This document shows, one piece after another, positions 1-6,873 of a stretch of DNA of 9,055 nt. Under the pieces are notes generated by a model. The model did no database searches. It was not told where the DNA came from and worked only from the letters and a program-made list of their open reading frames with translations. The DNA is from Myxococcales bacterium. GTDB lineage: Bacteria; Myxococcota; Polyangia; Fen-1088. A program made the position numbers and the translations under genes. Position 1 is the stretch's first letter. Each line of letters opens with the position of its first letter. The stretch is taken from NCBI GenBank assembly GCA_003153875.1, contig PMBY01000359.1, positions 1 through 9,055 on the forward strand, given 5' to 3'.

Positions 1-75
1 GTCGAGGCCGAGTTGGACGGCTGGCTTTTCAGGATCCCGGGCAACCAATACGAGGTGAATCGACGTGGCTGCTAG
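1..75 (+). CDS. dprA: DprA-like protein, C-terminal end only
   Basis: Frame 1 is open from the window edge to TAG at 73-75 and encodes 24 residues ending ...LDGWLFRIPGNQYEVNRRGC. The pattern (acidic/hydrophobic helix, then a short strand with R.PG..Y) matches the end of the C-terminal winged-helix domain of DprA/Smf. DprA is the cytoplasmic protein that binds incoming single-stranded DNA and loads RecA during transformation. The call is also supported by position: dprA directly upstream of topA is a common bacterial arrangement. The gene overlaps topA by 11 nt in another frame, and the topA ribosome-binding site lies inside it, so the two are probably co-transcribed and coupled. Only the tail is visible, so the Rossmann domain cannot be checked. 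Another winged-helix protein ending this way is possible but less likely. Confidence 0.68.
   Translation, partial: VEAELDGWLFRIPGNQYEVNRRGC
52..57 (+). promoter_or_regulatory. Shine-Dalgarno for topA
   Basis: GAGGTG ends 7 nt before the GTG codon at 65. It lies within the last codons of the upstream dprA-like gene. It supports GTG-65 as the topA start and suggests translational coupling to the preceding gene. Confidence 0.6.
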
Positions 76-2518
76 CAAGAAAGTCAAGTCAGGCACCGAC
101 GGGCCAGCCACGAACAAGGCCAAGCCGTCCAAGACCAAGAAACCCACCGCAAAGGCCGCCGCCAAGCCGACCGCGAAGAAGCGCGTCGGCGGCAGCGGCA
201 CGCTGGTGATCGTCGAGTCGCCCGCCAAGGCCGCAACCATCAAGAAGTACCTAGGTGCAGGCTACGTGGTCAAGGCATCGGTGGGGCACGTCAAGGATTT
301 GCCCAAGGCCAGCATGGGCATAGACGTCAAGCACGACTTCCAGCCCGAGTACGTGGTCATCGAGGGCAAGAAGAAGGTGATCGCGGACATCAAGGCCGCG
401 GCCAAGAGGGCGGAGAAGGTTCTGCTGGCGCCTGACCCCGACCGCGAGGGCGAGGCCATTGCCTGGCACATCGCCGAGGAGATTCGACCCGCCAACCCGA
501 ACATTCAACGCGTGCTCTTCAACGAGATCACGAAAAAGGCCGTCAACGAGGCCATTCTGCATCCGCTCGAACTCGACATGCACAAGTTCGAGTCGCAACA
601 GGCGCGGCGCGTGCTCGACCGTCTGGTGGGCTACGAGATCAGCCCCGTGCTGTGGTCCAAGGTGCGGCGAGGTCTGTCGGCGGGCCGGGTGCAATCGGTG
701 GCCGTGCGTCTGGTGGTGGATCGCGAGGCCGAGATCAAGGCCTTCCGTCCCGAGGAGTACTGGACCATTGAGGCACAGGTGGAAGGCAGCGCACCGCCCC
801 CCTTTGCCGCGCGCGTGGTCCGGCTGCAGGGCGAGAAGGCCGTACTCTCGCACGAAGGTCAGGCCAGCGAGGTTGTGTCTCTGCTGTCGCAGGCCGCCCT
901 GCGGGTCGCCGCGGTTGAGCGCAAAGAGCGCCGCAAGAATCCGCCCCCGCCTTTCATCACCTCGCGTCTGCAGCAGGAAGCGTCCAGCAAACTGCGCTTC
1001 TCCCCCAAGCGCACCATGGGTCTGGCCCAGCGCCTGTACGAGGGCGTCGAGCTGGGCGACGAAGGCCCCACCGGTCTCATCACATACATGCGCACCGATT
1101 CCACCCGGCTGTCCGAGGACGCGGTCAGGGATGTGCGCGCGTGGATCGTGGATCGCCATGGCGCAGCCTCTTGCCCTGCCGAACCCAACGTCTTTAAGAG
1201 CAAGAAATCAGCCCAGGACGCACATGAGGCTATCCGGCCCACCTCGACGCAGTACGATCCGGAAACCGTGCGGCGTCTGCTGGCCAAGACCCCGAGCGAG
1301 CGGGGCGCGCGCGAAACCGAGGATTTGATCAAGCTCTACACCCTCATCTGGAACCGCTTCGTGGCTTGCCAGATGGCGCCCGCGGTGTTCGACCAGACTG
1401 CCATCGAGATCGACGCGGGCCAGGTCGGCTTGCGGGCCACGGGCCAGGTCATGCGCTTTGCCGGCTACCTCGCCATCTACGCCGAGGCGGAGGAAGGAGC
1501 CAGCCCGGACGAAGAAAACGCCGGCAGCTTGCCTGACGTCCACGAGGGCGAAATCCTGCGTCTGCTTGGCTGTCAGCCCGAGCAGCACTTTACGCAACCG
1601 CCGCCGCGCTACTCGGAGGCGACCCTGGTGCGCGAGCTGGAGGAGAAGGGCATTGGTCGGCCGTCGACCTACGCCACCATCTTGTCCACGGTTCAAGATC
1701 GCGGCTACGTGGAAAAGAAGGAAGGCCGTCTCGGTCCCACCGAGTTGGGCGTGGTGGTCAACGGCCTTCTGGTCAAGAGTTTCCCCGAGATCGTGAGCAG
1801 CGATTTCACCGCGCAGATGGAGGAGCAGCTCGACCAGGTGGAGGAAGGCGTGGTGGACTGGGTCAAGCTGCTACGCGACTTCTACGGACCGTTCGAGAAG
1901 GACTTGGCGCGCGCCAAGGTGGAGATGCGCGACCTCAAGCGCGAAGAAGAGCCCACCGAAGAGGTGTGCGAGAAATGCGGCAAGCCCATGGTGATCAAGT
2001 GGGGCCGCAACGGCTACTTTCTGGCCTGCTCCGGATATCCCGAGTGTCGCAACACCAAGGAATACACGCGCAACGCGGACGGCACCCTGACGGTTCAACC
2101 CACCACGCGACCGTCGGACCAGGTCTGCCCGACCTGCGGCTCGCCCATGGTGATCCGGCGCGGGCGCTTCGGCGAATTCCTGGCCTGCTCGCGCTACCCA
2201 GACTGCAAGACCACCAGCCCAATCTCCCTGGGCGTCGCTTGCCCGCGTCCCGGGTGCGGCGGGTACCTGACCGAGAAGCGTTCGCGGCGGGGCAAGATCT
2301 TCTTTGGCTGTTCCAACTACTCCAAGACCAAGTGCGACTTCGTGTCGTGGGATCGCCCGCTGCCCCAGCGTTGCCCGCAGTGTGACGCCGCCTTCGTGGT
2401 GCAGAAGGTGTCGCGCGCGGGCGTGCGCCTGCGCTGCCTGGCCGAGGGCTGCGGCTGGACGATCGAGCCCGACGCCGACGCCGATGGTTCGGCCGCGCCC
2501 GACGCCAAGGCGTCGTAG
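65..2518 (+). CDS. topA: DNA topoisomerase I (type IA), omega protein
   Basis: This is the cytoplasmic enzyme that relaxes negative supercoils by transient single-strand cleavage through a 5'-phosphotyrosine. At 817 aa it is close to the usual 750-870 aa for bacterial TopA. Residues 1-45 are a Lys/Ala/Pro-rich basic tail. The TOPRIM domain starts at about 46, with acidic residue E51 (VIVESPAK) and D124-P-D126-R-E128. GLSAGRVQS lies at 203-211. The catalytic tyrosine is Y341 with R343 in TYMRTDSTR, and GIGRPSTYA lies at 529-537. The C-terminus carries four Cys4 zinc-ribbon-like units: C635/C638/C655/C661, C688/C691 with a matching distal pair near 708/714, C726/C731/C749/C757 (wider spacing), and C770/C773/C791/C796. 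An Asp/Ala-rich end follows. All key catalytic residues are present, so it should be active. The GTG start at 65 is backed by an SD at 52-57 and by the dprA overlap. The lysine tail probably adds nonspecific DNA affinity (inference). Confidence 0.97.
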   Translation: MAASKKVKSGTDGPATNKAKPSKTKKPTAKAAAKPTAKKRVGGSGTLVIVESPAKAATIKKYLGAGYVVKASVGHVKDLPKASMGIDVKHDFQPEYVVIEGKKKVIADIKAAAKRAEKVLLAPDPDREGEAIAWHIAEEIRPANPNIQRVLFNEITKKAVNEAILHPLELDMHKFESQQARRVLDRLVGYEISPVLWSKVRRGLSAGRVQSVAVRLVVDREAEIKAFRPEEYWTIEAQVEGSAPPPFAARVVRLQGEKAVLSHEGQASEVVSLLSQAALRVAAVERKERRKNPPPPFITSRLQQEASSKLRFSPKRTMGLAQRLYEGVELGDEGPTGLITYMRTDSTRLSEDAVRDVRAWIVDRHGAASCPAEPNVFKSKKSAQDAHEAIRPTSTQYDPETVRRLLAKTPSERGARETEDLIKLYTLIWNRFVACQMAPAVFDQTAIEIDAGQVGLRATGQVMRFAGYLAIYAEAEEGASPDEENAGSLPDVHEGEILRLLGCQPEQHFTQPPPRYSEATLVRELEEKGIGRPSTYATILSTVQDRGYVEKKEGRLGPTELGVVVNGLLVKSFPEIVSSDFTAQMEEQLDQVEEGVVDWVKLLRDFYGPFEKDLARAKVEMRDLKREEEPTEEVCEKCGKPMVIKWGRNGYFLACSGYPECRNTKEYTRNADGTLTVQPTTRPSDQVCPTCGSPMVIRRGRFGEFLACSRYPDCKTTSPISLGVACPRPGCGGYLTEKRSRRGKIFFGCSNYSKTKCDFVSWDRPLPQRCPQCDAAFVVQKVSRAGVRLRCLAEGCGWTIEPDADADGSAAPDAKAS

Positions 2519-2564
2519 CACGGTCTCGCAAAGACAGGGGTGTGGTGCCTACCTGGAGCGGAAG
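2519..2564. other. Convergent intergenic gap, no visible terminator
   Basis: Only 46 bp separate the topA stop from the stop codon of the minus-strand 1029-aa gene. I find no convincing GC hairpin followed by a T-run on either strand. Termination for both transcripts is therefore either Rho-dependent or takes place inside the opposing gene, which would give overlapping antisense 3' ends. Confidence 0.4.
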
Positions 2565-5500
2565 CTACTGGGGCGGAGGCAACGTCAACGTGTAGGGCTG
2601 GCAGACCGACCTCTTGATGGTGGAGCCAGTGAGCGTGAGCTGGTAGTTCGAGTCGATGGGGTGTCGGTTAGTGAAGAAGAAGGCAATTTCATAGACCTTG
2701 CCATTCTCCAGGTTGAGGTTGGCAAACCGGCTGCGGTAGTCATCCGGCGAGACGGGAGCCGGGACGGGCGTCGTGCTGTTTGTGGGCGTGCACCCTGCGG
2801 TTACGTAGCCGACCTGGGTGGTGGTGATATTCCCGGTGGCGTCGAGACAGCCGCCTTCGGTGATGCTCGCTTGGCTCGCACCTGGACCACCCTTGACCAC
2901 CACCTTGCCCGGCAGCTGTGCGTGAATGCCCCCAAGGTCGAGAGCCAGGATGCCGTTGATGAAGACGAATAGATCGTCGTCGCCAAGAAACTGCAAGGTG
3001 AGGCCGGCCGCACTGTCGTAGACGAACGTGTGGCGCGCCTCTGTGGTGAAGTAGTAGTCGTGCTTGAAGCCGAAAGTGTTTGTGACCCAGCAGCCAGCGG
3101 TGATTGCCCCGCCCGGCCCGCAGTCCCCCGCGACGATGCGTGGCGGGAAGAAATACTGGTCGCCAGCGCAGGTGGCCCAGATGGGAGTTCCATTGCCGTG
3201 GTTCCAGTAGGGCCACAGGTTGCAAAGCGTGGCCTGGATGGGATTCAAATTGTCGAGGGGGAAGAAGCCACCTTGCGCGAGATGTACCGTGCTCGCGTAC
3301 CGGTAGAGATTTGGTCCGACCGAGGTCATTTCGAGAACCGCGGTGAAGGACTTGTTCACGGTGACGTCATCCGTGAACCACTGCTTGAAGCTGCTCGCGT
3401 CTTTGACGATAGGCACCATTCCATTGAAAATGGGGCCAGCGGGGGCGCTTTGCGTGTATCCCTTCAAGATGCCCGCCACGTTGCCCGACGGGTTGGTCAG
3501 GGCGATGGGAGTACCCATGATGCCGCCGCCGCGGTAGCTGCCAGCCCCGTCAGAAAGTGGGCTGTCGTTGGCGGCCTGGGTGTAGCCCGTGGGAATGTGG
3601 GGGGAATTGCCAAGGCTCCAGTCGCTGAACTGGCAAGCACATTGATTGTTGGCGCGGGCCGAGTTGTATTGAGGCTTGCCGTTCAAGAGATTCGGGGCTG
3701 CAATGTCCCAGCAACGCGCGGTCGAATCGTTCCCGTAGGCCGGCCCACCCGAGTTGGGGACACAGATGGTTGTGGGCGCTTTGGATCCGTTCGCCTTGGT
3801 GCCTAGGAAATAGAAGTCAGGGTGGCCACCAGGGGTGACATTCTCGGGCTGGAAATCGCGATAGATGATGGGGAGTGTAAGACACTGGCTGTTGGGATCG
3901 GTTGAACAAGGCGACGAATCCGCTTGCACCGTGGGGGTACAAACGAAACCAGGCTCCTGCTGGCAGCCGCTCGAGCAGCCATCACCGTTCAACTGGTTGC
4001 CATCATCGCAGACCTCGCCCGGATCAAGGTTTCCGTCGCCGCAGGTTGTGCTGCAGGCCTGGTTCTGGCCCAAGGCATTGCGACAGGTCGGCTCCTTGGT
4101 GCAGGTCTTCGAGCACCCGGTTCCGTTTCCGTAGAAGAGACCGTTCTGGCCCGGGCAGTTGCTTGGCAATTTGGTCGGATCGGTGCCGCAGTCGCACTGC
4201 TCGCCCGCGTCCAGAATGCCATTGCCGCAGGTCGTGGGTTTGGGCGGGACCGAGGTTCCCCCGGTTCCCACCGTGCCACCCGTGCCGGTGATGCCACCTG
4301 TGCTAGTTGCACCGCCCACCCTCGTAGTTCCGCCCGCGCTCGTCGTGCCACCCACTCTCGTGGTACCGCCCGCGCTCGTCGAGCCGCCAAAGAAACTGGT
4401 CGTGCCCCCGACGAAGATGATCGTGCCGCCATAGGAACCGGCGTAACCTCCCGTGGCACTGGTCGTGCCGCCAAAGAGACTGGTCGTGCCTCCGACGAAG
4501 AAGGTCGAGCCGCCATAGGAACCGGCGTAGCCTCCCGTGGAGCTGGTCGTGCCCCCGACGAAGAAGGTCGAGCCGCCATAGGAACCGGCGTAACCTCCCG
4601 TGGAGCTGGTCGTGCCGCCGATAGGTTTGCTTGTGACACCACCGCTTCCGCCTGCTCCACCCCCGCCGCCTGCTCCGCCGCCACCTACGGCGCCGCCGCC
4701 CGGCTTGGTCCAGGTCACGCCGGAGTTCGTCGAGGTGTAGATACCGCCAGCAGATGTGAGGGCGACGAGCTTGTTTCCGGCGGTCGACGAGGCCACCGAA
4801 GTCCAGTTGTCAGACACACCCCTCTGCGTCCAGGTCGCGCCGGAGTCCGCCGACGTATAGATGCGACCACGGCCGGCCACCGCGACGAGCTTGCTTCCGT
4901 CGGTCGACGAGGCCACCGAAGTCCAGTTGTTCGACATGCCTGCTTGCGTCCAGTGCGCGCCGGAGTCCGTCGACGTATAGATGTAGTCATTCCCGACCAC
5001 CGCGACCAGCTTGGTCCCGTCTGCCGACGACGCAACCGAGAGCAAGTCCTCAGAGTAAATCGACGAGAAAGGAAGCTGCTGTTCCCTCCAGGAGACGCCG
5101 GAACTCACCGACGTATAGATGAAACCACCGTTTGCAGCCGCGACCAGTTTGGTGCCGTCCGCCGACGACGCAACCGAAACCCACTTCTGTTGATCGGCGT
5201 TCCCCTGCGTCCAGGAGACGCCGGCGTCCGTCGAGATATAGATGTAGGAATGGCCCTGGTTGTCGTTTCCGACGACCACCAACTTGGTGCCGTCCGCCGA
5301 CGACGCGACCGAATTCCAGTTTCGCTCATCGATGCTTCTCTGCGACCAGGAGACGCCGGAATCCGTCGAGACCAGGACGTTGCCGTGATCTTCGTGGGCA
5401 ATATCGCCATTGCTCACGGCGACCAGCTTGCTCCCATCCGTCGACGACGCCACCGACGTCCAGTAACCCCATGGGCCTCTCTTGGTCCAAGTTGCGCCAG

Positions 5501-5654
5501 AATCCGTCGAGGTGTGGATGGTGCCATCTCCGAGCGCGACCAGCTTGGTCCCGTCCGCCGACGACGCGACCGAAGTCCACGGCACGGGCTTCCCCTTGGC
5601 ACAGCCCACGGTGAGCAAGGACAGAAGCAGAGTTGCAACCCAAATGCGCTTCAT
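2565..5654 (-). CDS. Probable lipoprotein: seven-repeat Asp-box propeller, Gly/Thr linker, Cys-rich repeats, fibro-slime domain
   Basis: A 1029-aa exported protein. Residues 1-18 are a signal peptide (MKRIWVATLLLSLLTVGC) with a slightly atypical lipobox (TVGC), so C18 is the likely lipidated residue. Residues 26-319 hold seven 39-48-aa repeats built on W.SVASSADGTKLVAV followed by an Asp-box, S.D.G..W, as in BNR/sialidase-type and Ycf48-like propellers. This predicts one closed seven-bladed beta-propeller. Residues 320-474 are a Gly/Thr/Ser-rich linker with internal tandem repeats. Residues 475-572 carry two Cys-rich modules (CGNGILDAGEQCDCG and CGDGNLDPGEVCDDGN) of the Myxococcus Cys-rich/DUF4215 type. 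About 596-1012 match the fibro-slime domain, with IYRDF at 597-601, GDDDLFVFING at 891-901, the LDLGGIH core, and FFFTN...S.Y.LTLTG near the end. The domain is named from slime-mould and bacterial extracellular proteins. The likely role is surface adhesion or matrix binding (inference). No enzymatic site is recognised. The start overlaps the upstream gene by ATGA, and the final residues show no sorting motif. Confidence 0.88.
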   Translation of the reverse strand: MKRIWVATLLLSLLTVGCAKGKPVPWTSVASSADGTKLVALGDGTIHTSTDSGATWTKRGPWGYWTSVASSTDGSKLVAVSNGDIAHEDHGNVLVSTDSGVSWSQRSIDERNWNSVASSADGTKLVVVGNDNQGHSYIYISTDAGVSWTQGNADQQKWVSVASSADGTKLVAAANGGFIYTSVSSGVSWREQQLPFSSIYSEDLLSVASSADGTKLVAVVGNDYIYTSTDSGAHWTQAGMSNNWTSVASSTDGSKLVAVAGRGRIYTSADSGATWTQRGVSDNWTSVASSTAGNKLVALTSAGGIYTSTNSGVTWTKPGGGAVGGGGAGGGGGAGGSGGVTSKPIGGTTSSTGGYAGSYGGSTFFVGGTTSSTGGYAGSYGGSTFFVGGTTSLFGGTTSATGGYAGSYGGTIIFVGGTTSFFGGSTSAGGTTRVGGTTSAGGTTRVGGATSTGGITGTGGTVGTGGTSVPPKPTTCGNGILDAGEQCDCGTDPTKLPSNCPGQNGLFYGNGTGCSKTCTKEPTCRNALGQNQACSTTCGDGNLDPGEVCDDGNQLNGDGCSSGCQQEPGFVCTPTVQADSSPCSTDPNSQCLTLPIIYRDFQPENVTPGGHPDFYFLGTKANGSKAPTTICVPNSGGPAYGNDSTARCWDIAAPNLLNGKPQYNSARANNQCACQFSDWSLGNSPHIPTGYTQAANDSPLSDGAGSYRGGGIMGTPIALTNPSGNVAGILKGYTQSAPAGPIFNGMVPIVKDASSFKQWFTDDVTVNKSFTAVLEMTSVGPNLYRYASTVHLAQGGFFPLDNLNPIQATLCNLWPYWNHGNGTPIWATCAGDQYFFPPRIVAGDCGPGGAITAGCWVTNTFGFKHDYYFTTEARHTFVYDSAAGLTLQFLGDDDLFVFINGILALDLGGIHAQLPGKVVVKGGPGASQASITEGGCLDATGNITTTQVGYVTAGCTPTNSTTPVPAPVSPDDYRSRFANLNLENGKVYEIAFFFTNRHPIDSNYQLTLTGSTIKRSVCQPYTLTLPPPQ
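4317..4388 (-). repeat. 36-bp tandem repeat encoding GG(S/T)TSAGGTTRV
   Basis: Two adjacent 12-residue units (residues 423-434 and 435-446 of the 1029-aa protein) differ by a single amino acid (S/T). They sit directly C-terminal to the 21-aa repeats, and a degenerate continuation (GGATSTGGITGTGG) follows. They are part of the same low-complexity Gly/Thr linker but have a different period, which points to separate slippage events. Confidence 0.7.
4410..4619 (-). repeat. 63-bp tandem repeat encoding a 21-aa Gly/Thr/Tyr unit
   Basis: Two adjacent copies of a 63-bp unit (4557-4619 and 4494-4556) encode the same 21 residues, GGTTSSTGGYAGSYGG followed by STFFV, and I count only two base differences between them, both silent. 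A third copy (4410-4493) is diverged and carries a 7-residue insertion (GGTTSLF). The units are in frame inside the linker between propeller and Cys-rich modules, so copy-number change would lengthen or shorten a flexible spacer without breaking the gene. Confidence 0.85.
4698..5579 (-). repeat. Seven tandem propeller-blade repeats in coding DNA
   Basis: Within the 1029-aa protein, blades begin at about residues 26, 65, 113, 158, 204, 244 and 284. Each blade has the conserved SVASSADGTKLVA-type strand and most have an Asp-box. The last blades are spaced exactly 40 aa (120 bp), while blades 2-4 carry extra loop residues. Conservation is visible at the DNA level: the stretch encoding ASSADGTKLV recurs with few changes in all seven copies. 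This suggests amplification by duplication and limited later divergence. Confidence 0.85.
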
Positions 5655-6733
5655 GGGTTCACCTTGACCGGCTCCAACATGAAGGGCGGACCGGGGTCCA
5701 CATTCCTGCGATTTCCCAGCCAGTCGAGCACGTAGCAGCCAACCGCCAGCACTGCCGACGAGATGGCCACGGCCTGCCCGATGGTTTCCATCTTGGAGAA
5801 ATTGTTGTACTCCGGCGAACCGGCGAACTTCTTGTTCGCCGTGACGTGACCGCCGATGCCAGCCGCCTCGCCCAGAACCCCGATGACGACGAACGTGGTG
5901 CCGAGCCCGCGCCAGCCGTGAGTCTTGACCGGCTTGAGATCGACCTTCACGGAGACGTGATCACCCGCGAGCAAGGAGACTGCGCCCTCGGCCCCCCGGT
6001 AACCATCACGTTCGATGGCCACCGAGTAGAGCCCAGGGGCAAGAGCAAGCTTGACTGGGCTTTGCGATCCCACCGTCGTCTTGTTGACCATGATGGTTGA
6101 TTCGCTCGGACTCGTGACCACTTCGACCTCGGCCTCGGCGCGCACAGGCTTGGGCGGCGCAGCGGTTGCCAATGGCTGTTCCGGCACAGCCGTGGTCGAT
6201 TCGGCGCGGGGTTGGGCCGCCGTCACAGGCGGCGCCGGCGCCGCCGACGATTCAGCCGCGAGCGCCGGAGCGCCAGTTTGAGGCGCGCCTGGCGTCGACC
6301 CGAGCGATGGCGGAACCGCTGCCACCGGTGCAGGTGTTGGCGCCACCGCCGCCCTCGCTTCCTTTTCCTGTTCGACGAGCAGCGTGATCTCGCGAATGAA
6401 TTTCTCCACGTCCTCGCGGTTTGGCGCGTCCGGAGCATCGCGCAGGTAGTTTCGATAGAGCCGGAGTGCTTCCCCATATTCGTGTAGCTGTCGGTGGCAC
6501 TGGGCAATATTGAAGAGAAAGGTAGCGTCGGTTTTGAGGTGGTACGCTTCCTTGAATTCCTTGATGGCCGCGCTGTACTCGCCCAGCTGGTAGTGGGCGC
6601 GCCCCTCCTTGAAGTGAGCCTTGGCGGCTGTCGCGGCGCTTTCGTGACCTTGGGCCCAGGCGTTCGCGGCGACACCGGCGCTGCAAGTACCAAGAACGAG
6701 AGTCACTACCAAGATTCGACCGAAGGTGCTCAT
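5651..6733 (-). CDS. Secreted TPR-PEGA domain envelope protein
   Basis: The protein is 360 aa from ATG at 6733. Residues 1-27 form a Sec signal peptide with a good AWA|QG cleavage site. About 33-105 are TPR-like helices (A..HFKEGRAHYQLGEYSAAIKEFKEAY, then a second repeat with FNIAQCHRQLHEYGEALRLYRNYL). About 125-200 is an Ala/Pro-rich linker. About 202-270 is a PEGA domain (beta-sandwich, V.V.TSPSESTIMVN...SP..L.L.PG.Y.V.IERDGYRG). The tail carries two probable membrane segments, at about 279-296 and 319-339. TPR regions bind partner proteins, and PEGA domains are common in surface and envelope proteins of myxobacteria and other bacteria. No enzyme motif is present. It probably sits in the envelope and assists or anchors the protein encoded immediately downstream, to which it is coupled by an ATGA stop/start overlap (inference). 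A TTG one codon earlier (6736) is possible, but it leaves only 1 nt from the Shine-Dalgarno. Confidence 0.85.
   Translation of the reverse strand: MSTFGRILVVTLVLGTCSAGVAANAWAQGHESAATAAKAHFKEGRAHYQLGEYSAAIKEFKEAYHLKTDATFLFNIAQCHRQLHEYGEALRLYRNYLRDAPDAPNREDVEKFIREITLLVEQEKEARAAVAPTPAPVAAVPPSLGSTPGAPQTGAPALAAESSAAPAPPVTAAQPRAESTTAVPEQPLATAAPPKPVRAEAEVEVVTSPSESTIMVNKTTVGSQSPVKLALAPGLYSVAIERDGYRGAEGAVSLLAGDHVSVKVDLKPVKTHGWRGLGTTFVVIGVLGEAAGIGGHVTANKKFAGSPEYNNFSKMETIGQAVAISSAVLAVGCYVLDWLGNRRNVDPGPPFMLEPVKVNP
5659..5665 (-). promoter_or_regulatory. Shine-Dalgarno for the propeller lipoprotein, inside the TPR-PEGA gene
   Basis: On the minus strand AAGGTGA precedes the ATG at 5654, with its AAGG core 7 nt upstream. 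It encodes the final V-K-V-N-P region of the preceding gene. Together with the ATGA overlap (5654-5651) it supports this start and translational coupling of the two genes. Confidence 0.55.
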
Positions 6734-6737
6734 CAAA

Positions 6738-6743
6738 CTCCCT
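6738..6743 (-). promoter_or_regulatory. Shine-Dalgarno that selects the TPR-PEGA start
   Basis: AGGGAG on the minus strand lies 4 nt before the ATG at 6733 but only 1 nt before the alternative TTG at 6736. The spacing favours the ATG. Confidence 0.5.
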
Positions 6744-6775
6744 GCTGCGCACGATTTGTGTCGCAGCCGCGAATC

Positions 6776-6804
6776 ATTGTCGCGTTTGTGCGTCGCAAAT
6801 GCAA
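6776..6804 (-). promoter_or_regulatory. Weak sigma70-like promoter candidate for the TPR-PEGA operon
   Basis: On the minus strand TTGCAT (6804-6799) is followed after exactly 17 nt by GACAAT (6781-6776). The -10 matches TATAAT at 4 of 6 positions and the -35 matches at only 3. It would start transcription near 6769 and leave a short leader carrying the AGGGAG site. The matches are weak in GC-rich DNA, so this is a candidate only. Confidence 0.25.
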
Positions 6805-6837
6805 CAGGCAGAGAACCCCAGTACCATCGCGACTTTC

Positions 6838-6868
6838 TTGACAGTCGTCGCGAAAGCGCGTTTCGAAT
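6838..6868 (+). promoter_or_regulatory. Candidate promoter for the lipoprotein/glycosyltransferase unit
   Basis: A perfect -35 hexamer, TTGACA (6838-6843), lies upstream of the plus-strand lipoprotein gene. The best -10 candidates are poor: TTTCGA at 17-nt spacing, or TCGAAT at 19 nt (6863-6868). If used, transcription would begin near 6875. That would exclude the upstream ATG at 6799 as start and favour 6874 (leaderless) or 6898. Confidence 0.3.
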
Positions 6869-6873
6869 ACCCC

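Noticed and set aside
251..1159. 302-codon antisense open frame inside topA
   Set aside because: topA has full catalytic motifs in this stretch. The reverse frame has no family resemblance and is a usual shadow in high-GC DNA.
4317..4619. CRISPR-like array
   Set aside because: The repeats are directly adjacent with no unique spacers, are in frame, and encode a Gly/Thr linker, so this is a coding minisatellite.
3924..5735. 603-codon open frame on the plus strand, antisense to the propeller lipoprotein
   Set aside because: It is rich in Arg/Ala/Gly with repeated R-R-R strings that mirror the propeller and linker repeats on the other strand. There is no recognisable domain or good start context. 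It stays open because of GC-rich codon bias in the real gene.
6799..6873. N-terminal extension of the lipoprotein to ATG 6799
   Set aside because: The 25 extra codons have low GC at third positions, lack an SD, and would push the signal peptide far from the N-terminus. They also overlap the likely promoter region.
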